The position numbers and the translations under genes are program-made. Below, in pieces: positions 26,443-35,003 of a DNA stretch of 64,000 nt (position 1 is the stretch's first letter; each line of letters begins with the position of its first letter). The stretch covers positions 1-64,000 of the forward strand of contig NZ_QAJN01000017.1 of assembly GCF_003852425.1 (NCBI RefSeq), written 5' to 3'. Source of the DNA: Paucibacter sp. KBW04. GTDB taxonomy: Bacteria > Pseudomonadota > Gammaproteobacteria > Burkholderiales > Burkholderiaceae_C. A model generated the notes under the pieces. That model had not been told where the DNA came from. It saw only the letters and a list, made by a program, of their open reading frames with translations, and made no database searches.

Positions 26443-27650
26443 GCAAGCAAGGCACTCACAAGTCTCGGCAGCCCCGCGGCGTGGCCTTGATCGAAGCCCT
26501 GGTCGCCTTGCTCATCATGGCCTTTGGCATGTTGGCCTTGGCAGGCCTGCAAAACAGCATGCGGCGCGGCGCCGACCTGGCCAAGCAAAGAGGTGAGGCT
26601 GTGCGTCTGGCCCAGCAAGAAATGGAATGGCTGCGCAGCTTCGCGCTGTTGACGCCCGACCCCGACAAGCCCGAGATCCTGGCCTTTGACAGCATCGTCA
26701 ATCGCGACCTCAACGATCCCATCTCGGTCAGCGACGCCGACACCAACACCACCTTCACCGTCGTGCGCCTGGTCCAACCCGCGCCAGCAGGTACGCTGGC
26801 GACCCAAAGACTGGACATTCGCGTCAGCGTGACTTGGGCCGACCGCAGCGAAGGCGCGCAAATCGTCACGCTGGACAGCATTTTGTCGCGCAGCCCTCCC
26901 TCCCTGGGCGTCGCACTGGGGCTGGCCCCTGAGGCCACGCCGGTGCGCCGCCCCGGCGGGCGCGACGCCTCGATTCCGGTAGGCGCCAAAGACCTGGGGG
27001 ACAAGAGCAGCGTGTTCAGACCCTCGCCCAACACCGCCACGGTCTGGGTTTTCAACAACCTGACCGGCGTGATCACCGGCGTCTGCAATCTACCCAACAC
27101 CCCGCTGGCCAATATTTCGCCCATCGATGTCGACGCCTGCCGCAACAACGCGCTGGGTTTCTTGCTCAGCGGCTTCGTCCGTTTCTCGGCCGCCTCGCCC
27201 AGCGACCCCGGCAATCCGCTAGGCACGGCCCTGCCCATGAACTTGGACTTGCTGCGCAGCGACGAGCCCACCCTGCTGCCCAGCTACCAATGCTTCCATG
27301 ACGCACCCTATAGCGCGCTGACAACCCAGACCTATGTGGCCTATTACTGCATCGTCTACCCCAAGATCAGCACGACCGCGCTCTGGAGTGGCCGACTCAA
27401 CATCACGGACATCCCGCTAAGCGGCCCCGGCGCCAAGACCATCTGCCGCTACAGCGCCGACTATGACGGTGACGGCAAGACCAGCAATGCCGAGCATCCC
27501 GCCGACTACATCAAGGTGGACAGCGCCCTGACTCGACAGAATTTTCTGGTCATCCCCCAAGGCGAGACTTGCCCCACGGGGCATGGCGTTGACCCCAGCC
27601 TGGGCTGGTTCAGCAATACCGCCACGGTTCTACATCAGCCGCCGCCCTGA
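26439..27650 (+). CDS. pilV: PilV-like minor pilin with large C-terminal extension
   Basis: A 403-residue protein whose first 60 residues are typical PilV: RG-VALIEALVALLIMAFGML and LAGLQNSMRRGADLAKQ. PilV proteins are normally about 150-200 residues, so residues 180-403 form an added domain. It contains several Cys and a near-perfect 12-residue EF-hand loop DYDGDGKTSNAE at residues 341-352, suggesting calcium binding. It lies last in the minor pilin operon, overlapping pilX by ATGA. No pilY1 gene is present in the window; this extended PilV might partly take over a tip adhesin role, which is inference. Confidence 0.8.
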   Translation: MSKQGTHKSRQPRGVALIEALVALLIMAFGMLALAGLQNSMRRGADLAKQRGEAVRLAQQEMEWLRSFALLTPDPDKPEILAFDSIVNRDLNDPISVSDADTNTTFTVVRLVQPAPAGTLATQRLDIRVSVTWADRSEGAQIVTLDSILSRSPPSLGVALGLAPEATPVRRPGGRDASIPVGAKDLGDKSSVFRPSPNTATVWVFNNLTGVITGVCNLPNTPLANISPIDVDACRNNALGFLLSGFVRFSAASPSDPGNPLGTALPMNLDLLRSDEPTLLPSYQCFHDAPYSALTTQTYVAYYCIVYPKISTTALWSGRLNITDIPLSGPGAKTICRYSADYDGDGKTSNAEHPADYIKVDSALTRQNFLVIPQGETCPTGHGVDPSLGWFSNTATVLHQPPP

Positions 27651-27775
27651 GCCGCAACCCTCGCTCATTCGGAGCGGCCGCCAAGCCTGAGACAATCGCA
27701 GCTTTTCCGCCCCCGGGTTCAACAACACCCGGCGAGGCACAGCAAGCAACGCATGGTTGTCAAAGGATTGCAGCA

Positions 27776-28771
27776 GTGTTCAAGAACCTGATGGTTTACC
27801 GCATCGGCCCGAACTGGCAGGCCACCGTCCCGCAGATTGAAGAAGCCCTCGAGAAAACCGTTTTCGTCGAATGTGGCGCCACCCAAGCCCAGTCCATGGG
27901 CTGGGCCCCGCCGCGCGACATCCCCCACGCCCCCCTGGTCGAAGACATTGGCGGCCACTGGCTGATGAAGCTCAAGCTGGAGCAGCGGGTGCTGCCCGGC
28001 TCGGTGGTCAAACGCCGCACCGACGAGATGGCCGCCCGGGTCGAGCTGGAAACCGGCCGCAAGCCCGGCAAGAAGCAGACCAAGGAGCTGAAGGAACAGG
28101 CCACGTTGGAACTGCTGCCCATGGCCTTCACCAAGCAGTCCAGCATCAAGGTCTGGATTGACCCGGCCCAACAACTGCTGATGATTGACGCCAGCAGTGC
28201 CAGCCGCGCCGAAGAAGTGGTCAGCTTGCTGATCAAGGAACTGGCTGGCCTGCAGCTGCACCTCTTGCAAACCGCCGAGTCCCCCGCCGTCTGCATGACG
28301 GCTTGGTTGATGGACGGCGTGCCACCGGCCGGCTTCACCATAGACCGCGAGTGCGAACTCAAGAGCGGCGACGAGATGAAGTCCGTGGTGCGCTACGCCC
28401 GCCATGCCCTGGACATCGAGGAAGTGCGCCAGCATCTGGCCGGCGGCAAGGCCCCCACCCGCCTGGCCATGAGCTGGAAAGACCGCGTCTCCTTCATGCT
28501 CACCGACACCCTGCAGATCAAGAAAATCTCCTTCCTGGACTTGGCCTTTGAAGGCCGCGATTCGCCCGAGAAGGACGAAGCCTTTGACGCCGATGCGGCC
28601 CTGGCCACCGGCGAGTTGAGCAAGCTGATCCCTGAGCTGCTGGAAGGCCTGGGCGGCGAGCACGACTTCCTGGCCTCCGGCGCGGCCCTGGCCGCCCTGC
28701 CGGTGCCGGGTGCGGTGGCCTTGGAGCTGGCAAGCAACCCCGCAGCGGCCGAAGCCGCACCCTGGGACTGA
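27776..28771 (+). CDS. rdgC: Recombination-associated protein RdgC
   Basis: RdgC is a ring-shaped DNA-binding protein that limits RecA loading. The 331-residue product starts with GTG (VFKNLMVYRIGPNW) and contains the family segments VFVECGATQAQSMGWAPPR, GHWLMKLKLEQRVLPGSVV and RVSFMLTDTLQIKKISFLD. The last 40 residues are an Ala/Leu-rich tail with little conservation. It stands alone between the pilin operon and ribD, with 125 bases upstream and 10 downstream. Confidence 0.96.
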   Translation: MFKNLMVYRIGPNWQATVPQIEEALEKTVFVECGATQAQSMGWAPPRDIPHAPLVEDIGGHWLMKLKLEQRVLPGSVVKRRTDEMAARVELETGRKPGKKQTKELKEQATLELLPMAFTKQSSIKVWIDPAQQLLMIDASSASRAEEVVSLLIKELAGLQLHLLQTAESPAVCMTAWLMDGVPPAGFTIDRECELKSGDEMKSVVRYARHALDIEEVRQHLAGGKAPTRLAMSWKDRVSFMLTDTLQIKKISFLDLAFEGRDSPEKDEAFDADAALATGELSKLIPELLEGLGGEHDFLASGAALAALPVPGAVALELASNPAAAEAAPWD

Positions 28772-28781
28772 GGCCTAAGCC

Positions 28782-29924
28782 ATGAGCAAAGCAGCCGCCT
28801 GGCCGGAGCAGCACGCCAGCGATCTAAGCGCCATGCAGCATGCCCTGGCCTTGGCCGAGCAGGCCGTGGGTCTGTCCGACCCCAACCCCAGGGTCGGCTG
28901 CGTCATTACCGACGCCCAGGGCCGGGTGCTGGGCAGCGGCCACACCCAGGGAGCTGGCCAGGCCCATGCCGAGGTGATGGCCTTGCGCGACGCCCAGGCC
29001 CGAGGCGCGGATGTGCGCGGCGCCATCGCTTACGTGACGCTGGAGCCCTGTGCCCACTACGGCCGGACGCCGCCCTGCTGTGAGGCCTTGGTTGCCGCTG
29101 GCCTGGGTCGCGTTGTGGCCGCCCTGGTCGACCCCAATCCACAGGTGGCAGGCCAGGGAATGGCACGCCTGGCCGCAGCCGGCATCCAGACCGAAACCGG
29201 CCTGCTGGCCGAAGCGGCGCTGGAGATGAATATCGGCTTTTTCTCCCGCATGCAGCGCGGCCAGCCCTTTGTGCGCATGAAAATCGCCGCCTCGCTGGAC
29301 GGCCAGACCGCTTTGCGCAATGGGCAAAGCCAATGGATCACCGACAGCGCCGCCCGCACCGACGGCCACGCCTGGCGCCGCCGCGCCGGCGCGGTGCTGA
29401 CCGGCTACGGCACGGTGCGCGATGACGACCCCCGTCTGGATGTGCGCCTGGTGCCCACGGCCCGCCAACCCATGCGGGTGCTGATCGACTCGCGCCTGCA
29501 AACCAGCCCGCAGGCCAAGCTGCTGGATCGCGACTCCGGTGGGGGTCAGGTCTTGATCTACTGCGCCGTCGACCCCGACACGCATCCGAACGCCGCCCCG
29601 CTGCAGGCTGCCGGCGCTGAACTGTGCCGCCTGCCCAATGCCCAGGGCAAAGTCGAGTTGGCGGATGTGCTCAAAGACCTGGGCCGACGCGGCATCAACG
29701 AGTTGCATGTGGAGGCCGGCGCCAAGCTCAACGGCTCTCTGCTGCGCGAAGGTCTGGTGGACGAATTGCTGCTCTATCTGGCGCCAAAAATGCTGGGCGC
29801 TGGACTGGGCATGGCCGAGATTGGCGAGTTCCAAAGCCTGGATCAGGCCTTGCAATGGCGCTGGCTGGAGTGCTCGCCAGTCGGGGTGGATCTGCGCCTG
29901 CGGGCCAGGCACATCGCAGGATAG
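28782..29924 (+). CDS. ribD: Bifunctional riboflavin deaminase/reductase RibD
   Basis: RibD carries out the deamination and side-chain reduction steps of riboflavin synthesis. The N-terminal cytidine deaminase-like domain has HAEVMALRDA and PCAHYGRTPPCCEALV, supplying the His and two Cys zinc ligands and the catalytic Glu. The C-terminal reductase domain includes VRMKIAASLDGQTALRNG, SQWITDSAARTDGHAWR and GINELHVEAGAKLNGSLL. At 380 residues it is full length. A 90-base gap follows before ribBX; the usual ribE is not between them. Confidence 0.96.
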   Translation: MSKAAAWPEQHASDLSAMQHALALAEQAVGLSDPNPRVGCVITDAQGRVLGSGHTQGAGQAHAEVMALRDAQARGADVRGAIAYVTLEPCAHYGRTPPCCEALVAAGLGRVVAALVDPNPQVAGQGMARLAAAGIQTETGLLAEAALEMNIGFFSRMQRGQPFVRMKIAASLDGQTALRNGQSQWITDSAARTDGHAWRRRAGAVLTGYGTVRDDDPRLDVRLVPTARQPMRVLIDSRLQTSPQAKLLDRDSGGGQVLIYCAVDPDTHPNAAPLQAAGAELCRLPNAQGKVELADVLKDLGRRGINELHVEAGAKLNGSLLREGLVDELLLYLAPKMLGAGLGMAEIGEFQSLDQALQWRWLECSPVGVDLRLRARHIAG

Positions 29925-29970
29925 GACTGAGCCGCAGCCGAAAAGCCGCGCGGATTGAGAACTGGATCTA

Positions 29971-30008
29971 GGGTTTAAACCCAGAGCAGGCCCGCGCCCG
30001 CCTACAAT
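29971..30008 (+). promoter_or_regulatory. Candidate promoter/operator of ribBX with perfect palindrome
   Basis: A perfect 12-base palindrome GGGTTTAAACCC (29971-29982) sits 20 bases before a good -10 hexamer TACAAT (30003-30008), so it overlaps the -35 position. The -10 ends 6 bases before the ATG at 30015, suggesting a leaderless or near-leaderless mRNA. Confidence 0.5.
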
Positions 30009-30014
30009 CGGGGG

Positions 30015-31118
30015 ATGCCCATCTCACCCGTACACGAGCTCGTTGCCGAGCTGGCCGCTGGCCGCATGGTTATTCTGGTTGACGAAGAGGACCGCGAAAA
30101 CGAGGGCGACCTCGTCCTCGCCGCCGACCACGTCACACCCGAGGCGATCAATTTCATGGCCAAGTTTGGCCGTGGCCTGATCTGCCTGACCCTCACCCGC
30201 GAACGCTGCGAGCGGCTCAATCTGCCGCCCATGGCCAGCCGCAACGGCACCAAGCATGCGACCGCCTTCACGGTCTCCATCGAGGCGGCCACCGGCGTCA
30301 CCACCGGCATCTCGGCCGCCGACCGTGCCCGCACGGTACAGGCCGCCGTGGCCCGCGACGCCCAAGCCCGCGATCTGGTGCAGCCCGGCCATATCTTCCC
30401 CCTGCAGGCCCAGGACGGCGGCGTGCTGATGCGCGCCGGCCATACCGAAGCCGGCTGCGATCTGTCCAAGATGGCGGGCCTGACGCCCGCCGCCGTGATC
30501 TGCGAGATCATGAAGGACGACGGCACCATGGCTCGCCTGCCCGATCTGGTCGAGTTCGCCAAAGAGCATGGCCTCAAGATCGGCACCATTGCCGATCTGA
30601 TCGAACACCGCAGCCGCAACGAAACCCTGGTCAAACGCGTGGGTGAACGCAAGCTGCAAACGGCCCAGGGCGAGTTCGACTGCGCCGTCTTCCAAGACCG
30701 CACCGGCGGCACCCATCTGACCCTGAGCCATGGCGCTTGGGAGTCCAGCGACGAGGTGCTGGTGCGTGTGCACGAGCCCCTGTCGGTGCTGGATCTGCTG
30801 GATGTGCAGGCCGGTGGTCATTCCTGGCCCCTGCCCGCCGCCCTGGCCGAACTGAAGAAGAGCAAGGGCGGCGTCGCCGTTCTGCTCAATTGCGGCGACG
30901 ATGCCGGCAGCCTGCTGGGCCGCCTGCTGCCAGAACAAGCCAGCGAACAAACCCCCGCCAAGATCATGGACCTGCGGACCTACGGTGTCGGCGCCCAGAT
31001 CCTGCGCGAGCTGGGCGTGCACCGCATGCGCCTGCTGGGCAGCCCACGCCGCATGCCCAGCATGACCGGCTATGGACTTGAAGTCACCGGCTTTGTGGCC
31101 GCCGACGCGCAAGCCTGA
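30015..31118 (+). CDS. ribB: 3,4-dihydroxy-2-butanone-4-phosphate synthase with degenerate RibA-like domain (RibBX type)
   Basis: The N-terminal 200 residues are a complete Rib[18 protein letters not shown], the substrate loop [18 protein letters not shown], and [17 protein letters not shown]. The C-terminal half resembles GTP cyclohydrolase II only partly: it keeps [13 protein letters not shown] and [15 protein letters not shown] but lacks the zinc-binding CxxGDxxGSxxCxC cluster and the RQEGRGIGL region. It is therefore probably inactive as cyclohydrolase, as in the RibBX hybrids known from other proteobacteria, and a separate RibA would be needed elsewhere. It makes the four-carbon precursor used by RibH, encoded 34 bases downstream. 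Confidence 0.93.
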   Translation: MPISPVHELVAELAAGRMVILVDEEDRENEGDLVLAADHVTPEAINFMAKFGRGLICLTLTRERCERLNLPPMASRNGTKHATAFTVSIEAATGVTTGISAADRARTVQAAVARDAQARDLVQPGHIFPLQAQDGGVLMRAGHTEAGCDLSKMAGLTPAAVICEIMKDDGTMARLPDLVEFAKEHGLKIGTIADLIEHRSRNETLVKRVGERKLQTAQGEFDCAVFQDRTGGTHLTLSHGAWESSDEVLVRVHEPLSVLDLLDVQAGGHSWPLPAALAELKKSKGGVAVLLNCGDDAGSLLGRLLPEQASEQTPAKIMDLRTYGVGAQILRELGVHRMRLLGSPRRMPSMTGYGLEVTGFVAADAQA

Positions 31119-31152
31119 ACACCCTCCCCAAAAAAGAAGAGAGCAAGCGAAT

Positions 31153-31623
31153 ATGCAAGGATCCGACAAAGGCACGGCCACGGCGGGCTCCCTCCAAGGT
31201 GAGGACCTGCGCATTGGCATCGTGCAAGCGCGCTTCAACAACGCCATCACCCAGGCCCTGGCCGATGCCTGCGTGGCCGAGTTGCTGGCCCTGGGCGTGG
31301 CCGAGAGCCATATCCGCCATGTGACGGTGCCCGGCGCGCTGGAAGTGCCGGTGGCCCTGCTGGCCATGGCCGATAGCGAGGACTACGACGCCTTGGTGGC
31401 CCTGGGCTGCATCATCCGCGGCGAGACCTATCACTTCGAGCTGGTCGCCAACGAGAGCGGCGCCGCAGTGACCCGCATCGCCCTGGATTTCCAGACCCCG
31501 ATCGCCAATGCGATCCTGACGGTCGAGAACGAAGAACAAGCTTGGGCGCGAGCCGAAGAAAAAGGCCGCGACGCGGCGCGAGTAGCGGTCGAGATGGCCA
31601 ATTTGATGGAAGAACTGCAGTGA
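31153..31623 (+). CDS. ribH: 6,7-dimethyl-8-ribityllumazine synthase
   Basis: RibH condenses the RibB product with the pyrimidine made by RibD to form lumazine, and assembles as a 60-mer or pentamer. The 156-residue product shows [32 protein letters not shown] and [19 protein letters not shown], where the His is the proposed catalytic residue. The ATG at 31153 is used; upstream codons run into the ribBX end. Its stop overlaps the nusB GTG start (GTGA). Confidence 0.97.
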   Translation: MQGSDKGTATAGSLQGEDLRIGIVQARFNNAITQALADACVAELLALGVAESHIRHVTVPGALEVPVALLAMADSEDYDALVALGCIIRGETYHFELVANESGAAVTRIALDFQTPIANAILTVENEEQAWARAEEKGRDAARVAVEMANLMEELQ

Positions 31624-32126
31624 GCACGAACGACAGCGCCCCGACCCCTACGCCTGCCAAGAAACCCGCGACCAAGCGCGCACAGCCCAAGTCGGCTCGC
31701 CGCCGCTCGCGTGAGCTGGCCCTGCAAGGCCTGTACCAGTGGCTGATCACCGGTGACGACGTCGCCACCATCGACGCCCATATGCGCGAGCAAGAGGACT
31801 TCGACAAGGCCGACCGCAGCCATTTCGACGCTCTGCTGAACGGCTGCATCCTGGAGGCCGCCGACCTGGACGCCGTGCTGGCCCGCCATGTGGATCGCAA
31901 GACCACCGAGCTCTCGCCCATCGAGCACGGCGTGCTGATGATCGGCGCCTACGAGCTCAAGCATTGCATCGACATCCCCTACAAGGTGGCGATCAACGAG
32001 GCCGTCGAGCTGGCCAAGTCCTTCGGCGGCACCGATGGTCACAAGTATGTGAACGGCGTGCTGGACCGCTCGGCCACCGATCTGCGGCCGACCGAAGTCG
32101 CCGCAGTACCCAAGCGCAAGGTCTAA
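31620..32126 (+). CDS. nusB: Transcription antitermination factor NusB
   Basis: NusB binds boxA RNA with NusE in rRNA antitermination. The 168-residue product starts at GTG overlapping ribH and has a 25-residue Pro/Thr/Lys-rich N-terminal extension before the NusB fold: [38 protein letters not shown] and the C-terminal [20 protein letters not shown] with VNGVLDR. ribH-nusB coupling is conserved across betaproteobacteria. Confidence 0.96.
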   Translation: MSTNDSAPTPTPAKKPATKRAQPKSARRRSRELALQGLYQWLITGDDVATIDAHMREQEDFDKADRSHFDALLNGCILEAADLDAVLARHVDRKTTELSPIEHGVLMIGAYELKHCIDIPYKVAINEAVELAKSFGGTDGHKYVNGVLDRSATDLRPTEVAAVPKRKV

Positions 32127-32147
32127 GCAAGAGCGGCCACTCCAGCA

Positions 32148-33359
32148 ATGAAACTGGCCACCAGGCTTGATCAGATCGAGCCCTTTTATGTGATGGAGTG
32201 TGCCAAGGCCGCCGCCGAGATGGCGCGCGGCCCCTTGTGCGACCCGGCCCAGGGCGGCCGGCGCATGATTTACCTGAATATCGGCGAACCCGACTTCGGC
32301 GCCCCGCCCATGGTGCAAGCCGCCGCCCAGCGCTGCATCGAAGCAGGCCGCACCCAATACACCTCGGCCACAGGCCTGCCGGAATTGCGCCAGGCCTTGT
32401 CGGACTGGTATCAACAGCACTTTGGCCTCGCCATAACGCCCGATCGCATCGTCATCACGGCCGGTGCCTCGGCCGGCTTGCAACTCGTTTGCCAAGCATT
32501 GTTCGAGGCGGGCGACGAGGTGTTGATGCCCGACCCCTGCTATCCCTGCAACCGCCATTTCGTGGCCGGCACGGACGCGACGCCGGTGCTGCTGCCCACC
32601 GGCCCCGAGCAACGCTTCCAGCCCAGCAGCGCACAGATCCGCCAGGCCTGGAACGAACACACCCGAGCCGTCTTGCTGGCCTCACCCAGCAACCCCACCG
32701 GCACCTCGATTGAGCCGGCCGAGCTGCGCGCCATCGTGGAAGCGGTGCGCGAGCGCGGGGGCCTCACCATCGTCGACGAAATCTATCTGGGCCTGAGCTA
32801 CGACCCGCGCTTTGAAGCCTCGGCTTTGGGCTTGGGTGACGATGTAATCTCGGTCAACAGCTTTTCCAAATACTTCGGCATGACCGGCTGGCGCCTGGGC
32901 TGGCTGGTGCTGCCGCCGGCCTTGGTGGCGCCGATCGAGAAGCTGGCGCAGAACTTCTTCATCTGCCCCTCCAGCATCGCCCAGCATGCCGCCCTGGCCT
33001 GCTTCGAGCCTGCCGCAATGGCCATTTATGAGCAGCGCCGGGAGGAGTTCCGTGCCCGGCGCGACTACATCGTGCCGGCCTTGCAAGCCCTGGGCCTGCA
33101 GGTGCCGGTTCCGCCCGATGGGGCTTTCTACGTCTGGATGGATTGCAGCGAGTTCTGCGCCAATAGTTGGGACCTTGCTTTCGAGCTGATGCGTAGCGCC
33201 CAAATTGCGCTGACACCCGGCCGCGATTTTGGCCGCCAGGGAGCCGAGCGCTGGCTGCGCCTGTCTTTCGCCAGCAGCATGGAAGATTTGCAAGCAACCG
33301 TCGCCCGCCTGGCCGAGGTACTGCCTCGCTACCGCGCCAACCCCACTCACACCGAATGA
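32148..33359 (+). CDS. Class I/II PLP-dependent aminotransferase
   Basis: A 403-residue aspartate aminotransferase-fold enzyme. Motifs include INIGEPDFGAPPMVQAAA (as YLNIGEPDFG), the YTSATGLPELRQAL region, LLASPSNPTGTSIEP with the PLP-contacting Asn, TIVDEIYLGLSYD, and the PLP lysine in SVNSFSKYFGMTGWRLGW. It belongs to the broad group of aspartate/tyrosine/aromatic or N-succinyl-diaminopimelate-type transaminases; substrate cannot be fixed from sequence. The stop overlaps the ybgC start by 4 bases. Confidence 0.86.
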   Translation: MKLATRLDQIEPFYVMECAKAAAEMARGPLCDPAQGGRRMIYLNIGEPDFGAPPMVQAAAQRCIEAGRTQYTSATGLPELRQALSDWYQQHFGLAITPDRIVITAGASAGLQLVCQALFEAGDEVLMPDPCYPCNRHFVAGTDATPVLLPTGPEQRFQPSSAQIRQAWNEHTRAVLLASPSNPTGTSIEPAELRAIVEAVRERGGLTIVDEIYLGLSYDPRFEASALGLGDDVISVNSFSKYFGMTGWRLGWLVLPPALVAPIEKLAQNFFICPSSIAQHAALACFEPAAMAIYEQRREEFRARRDYIVPALQALGLQVPVPPDGAFYVWMDCSEFCANSWDLAFELMRSAQIALTPGRDFGRQGAERWLRLSFASSMEDLQATVARLAEVLPRYRANPTHTE

Positions 33360-33829
33360 GCTTGCTGTTCCAACATTCCCTGCGCATCTACTGGGAAGAC
33401 ACCGACGCCGGTGGCGTGGTCTTCTATGCCAACTACCTGAAATTCTTCGAGCGTGCCCGCACCGAATGGCTGCGCAGCCTGGGCTTTGAGCAAGAAGCCA
33501 TGCGGCACCAGGAGCGGGTGATGTTCATCGTCGGCAGCACGCAAGTGAAGTATCTGCGGCCGGCGCGCCTGGACGATTGGCTGCGCATCACCGTCGAGGC
33601 ACGCGAACTGGGCCGGGCCAGCATGGTCTTGTTCCAGCAAGCCTGGCGCGGCGAGACCTTGCTGGCCGAAGGCGAGATTCGCATCGGCTGCGTGCGCAGC
33701 AATGTCGAGGCCGAGAACAGCCCTCGCACGAGCCCGGCCGCCGAGCCACTAGACTTCAAGCCCTGCCGTATTCCGGCCTCGCTGATCGAGGCCATCGAGA
33801 ACCCGACCAAGCCCGCCCAAAGCTCATGA
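33356..33829 (+). CDS. ybgC: Tol-Pal-associated acyl-CoA thioesterase YbgC
   Basis: A 157-residue hotdog-fold thioesterase with the YbgC signature YWEDTDAGGVVFYANYLKFF, including the active-site Asp, then RTEWLRSLGFEQ and VKYLRPARLDDWLRI. It hydrolyses short-chain or acyl-carrier thioesters and is linked to phospholipid metabolism at the Tol-Pal complex. It overlaps the aminotransferase and tolQ genes at both ends by ATGA. Confidence 0.94.
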   Translation: MSLLFQHSLRIYWEDTDAGGVVFYANYLKFFERARTEWLRSLGFEQEAMRHQERVMFIVGSTQVKYLRPARLDDWLRITVEARELGRASMVLFQQAWRGETLLAEGEIRIGCVRSNVEAENSPRTSPAAEPLDFKPCRIPASLIEAIENPTKPAQSS

Positions 33830-34527
33830 ACCAAGACCTGTCCATCGTCGCCCTGATCCTGCATGCCAGCCTGCCCGTGCAACTGGTGATTGCCGCCTTG
33901 CTCTTCATGTCCTTGGCCAGCTGGAGCGTGATCTTCAGCAAGTTCACCGCCATCTCGCGCATCAACAGCGGCAACGAGGCTTTTGAGCAGGAGTTCTGGT
34001 CGGGCAAAAACCTCAACGAGCTTTACAACGGCGTGGCCAACAAGACCGAGGGCGCACCGCTGGAGCGCATCTTCGCCTCCGGCATGCGCGAGTTCTTGAA
34101 GCTGCGTGAACGCCGCGTGACCGAGCCCACCGCCTTGCTGGACGGCGCCCGCCGCGCCATGCGCGCCAGCTTCCAGCGCGAGCTGGATGCGATGGAAAGC
34201 AATCTCTCCTTCCTCGCCTCGGTCGGTTCGGTCTCGCCCTATGTGGGGCTGTTCGGCACCATCTGGGGCATCATGCACGCCTTCGTCGGCCTGTCCAATC
34301 TGCAGCAGGTGACCCTGGCCACGGTGGCCCCCGGTATTGCCGAAGCCCTGGTGGCCACAGCCATCGGCCTGTTCGCCGCTATTCCCGCCGTGCTGGCCTA
34401 CAACCGCTTTGCGCGCCAGATCGACCGCAGCGCCATCACCCTGGAGTCCTTCATCGAGGAGTTCTCCAATATCCTGCAACGCAACGCCAGCCAGCCTATC
34501 GCAGGCACCGGCGCTGGCACGCGCTAA
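33826..34527 (+). CDS. tolQ: TolQ proton channel subunit
   Basis: A 233-residue MotA/TolQ/ExbB protein. Three membrane helices are visible: LVIAALLFMSLASWSVIFSK near the N-terminus, and two in the C-terminal half (SVGSVSPYVGLFGTIWGI and EALVATAIGLFAAIPAVLAY). The conserved GLFGTIWGIM and AIGLFAAIPAV motifs identify TolQ. With TolR it uses the proton gradient to energise TolA at the division site. The ATG at 33826 is coupled to the ybgC stop. Confidence 0.97.
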   Translation: MNQDLSIVALILHASLPVQLVIAALLFMSLASWSVIFSKFTAISRINSGNEAFEQEFWSGKNLNELYNGVANKTEGAPLERIFASGMREFLKLRERRVTEPTALLDGARRAMRASFQRELDAMESNLSFLASVGSVSPYVGLFGTIWGIMHAFVGLSNLQQVTLATVAPGIAEALVATAIGLFAAIPAVLAYNRFARQIDRSAITLESFIEEFSNILQRNASQPIAGTGAGTR

Positions 34528-34548
34528 GCAGCGGCTCAGGTCATCGCC

Positions 34549-34998
34549 ATGGCTGCCATCAGCTCGCGCGGCTCGCGCCGCCGCCGTACCATCAACGAAA
34601 TCAATATGGTGCCCTTCATCGATGTGATGTTGGTGCTACTCATCATCTTCATGGTCAGCGCGCCTCTGATCACCACCGGCCTGGTGGACCTGCCCAGCGT
34701 GGGCCGCAGCAAGACCCAGCCTCAGCATGTGATCCACGTCATCGTGGGCGCCGACGAGAAGCTCAAGATCAAGCTGGACAAGCAGGAACCCGAGTCCCTG
34801 CAAATCAACCGTTTGGCCGAGCGGGTCAAGTCCGCCCAGGCCGGTGAAGCGACGACGCCGGTGGTGATCTCGGCCGACAAAAGCGTCAAGTACGAGGCCG
34901 TCGTCAAGGTGATGGACATTCTGCAAAGCGCCGGCATCCAGCGCGTCGGCCTGGCCGTGCGCAACGGCCCGGCGGAAAGCAGCGAGCACAAGCCCTGA
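34549..34998 (+). CDS. tolR: TolR
   Basis: A 149-residue ExbD/TolR protein. The single membrane helix INMVPFIDVMLVLLIIFMVS carries the essential Asp of the proton path. The periplasmic domain follows with PLITTGLVDLPSVGRS and KAEXX-like strands. It lies 21 bases after tolQ and 5 before tolA, forming one operon. Confidence 0.96.
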   Translation: MAAISSRGSRRRRTINEINMVPFIDVMLVLLIIFMVSAPLITTGLVDLPSVGRSKTQPQHVIHVIVGADEKLKIKLDKQEPESLQINRLAERVKSAQAGEATTPVVISADKSVKYEAVVKVMDILQSAGIQRVGLAVRNGPAESSEHKP

Positions 34999-35003
34999 TT
35001 GGC

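Noticed and set aside
29925-30014. FMN riboswitch before ribBX
   Set aside because: The 90-base gap is too short for the RFN element and lacks its conserved blocks.
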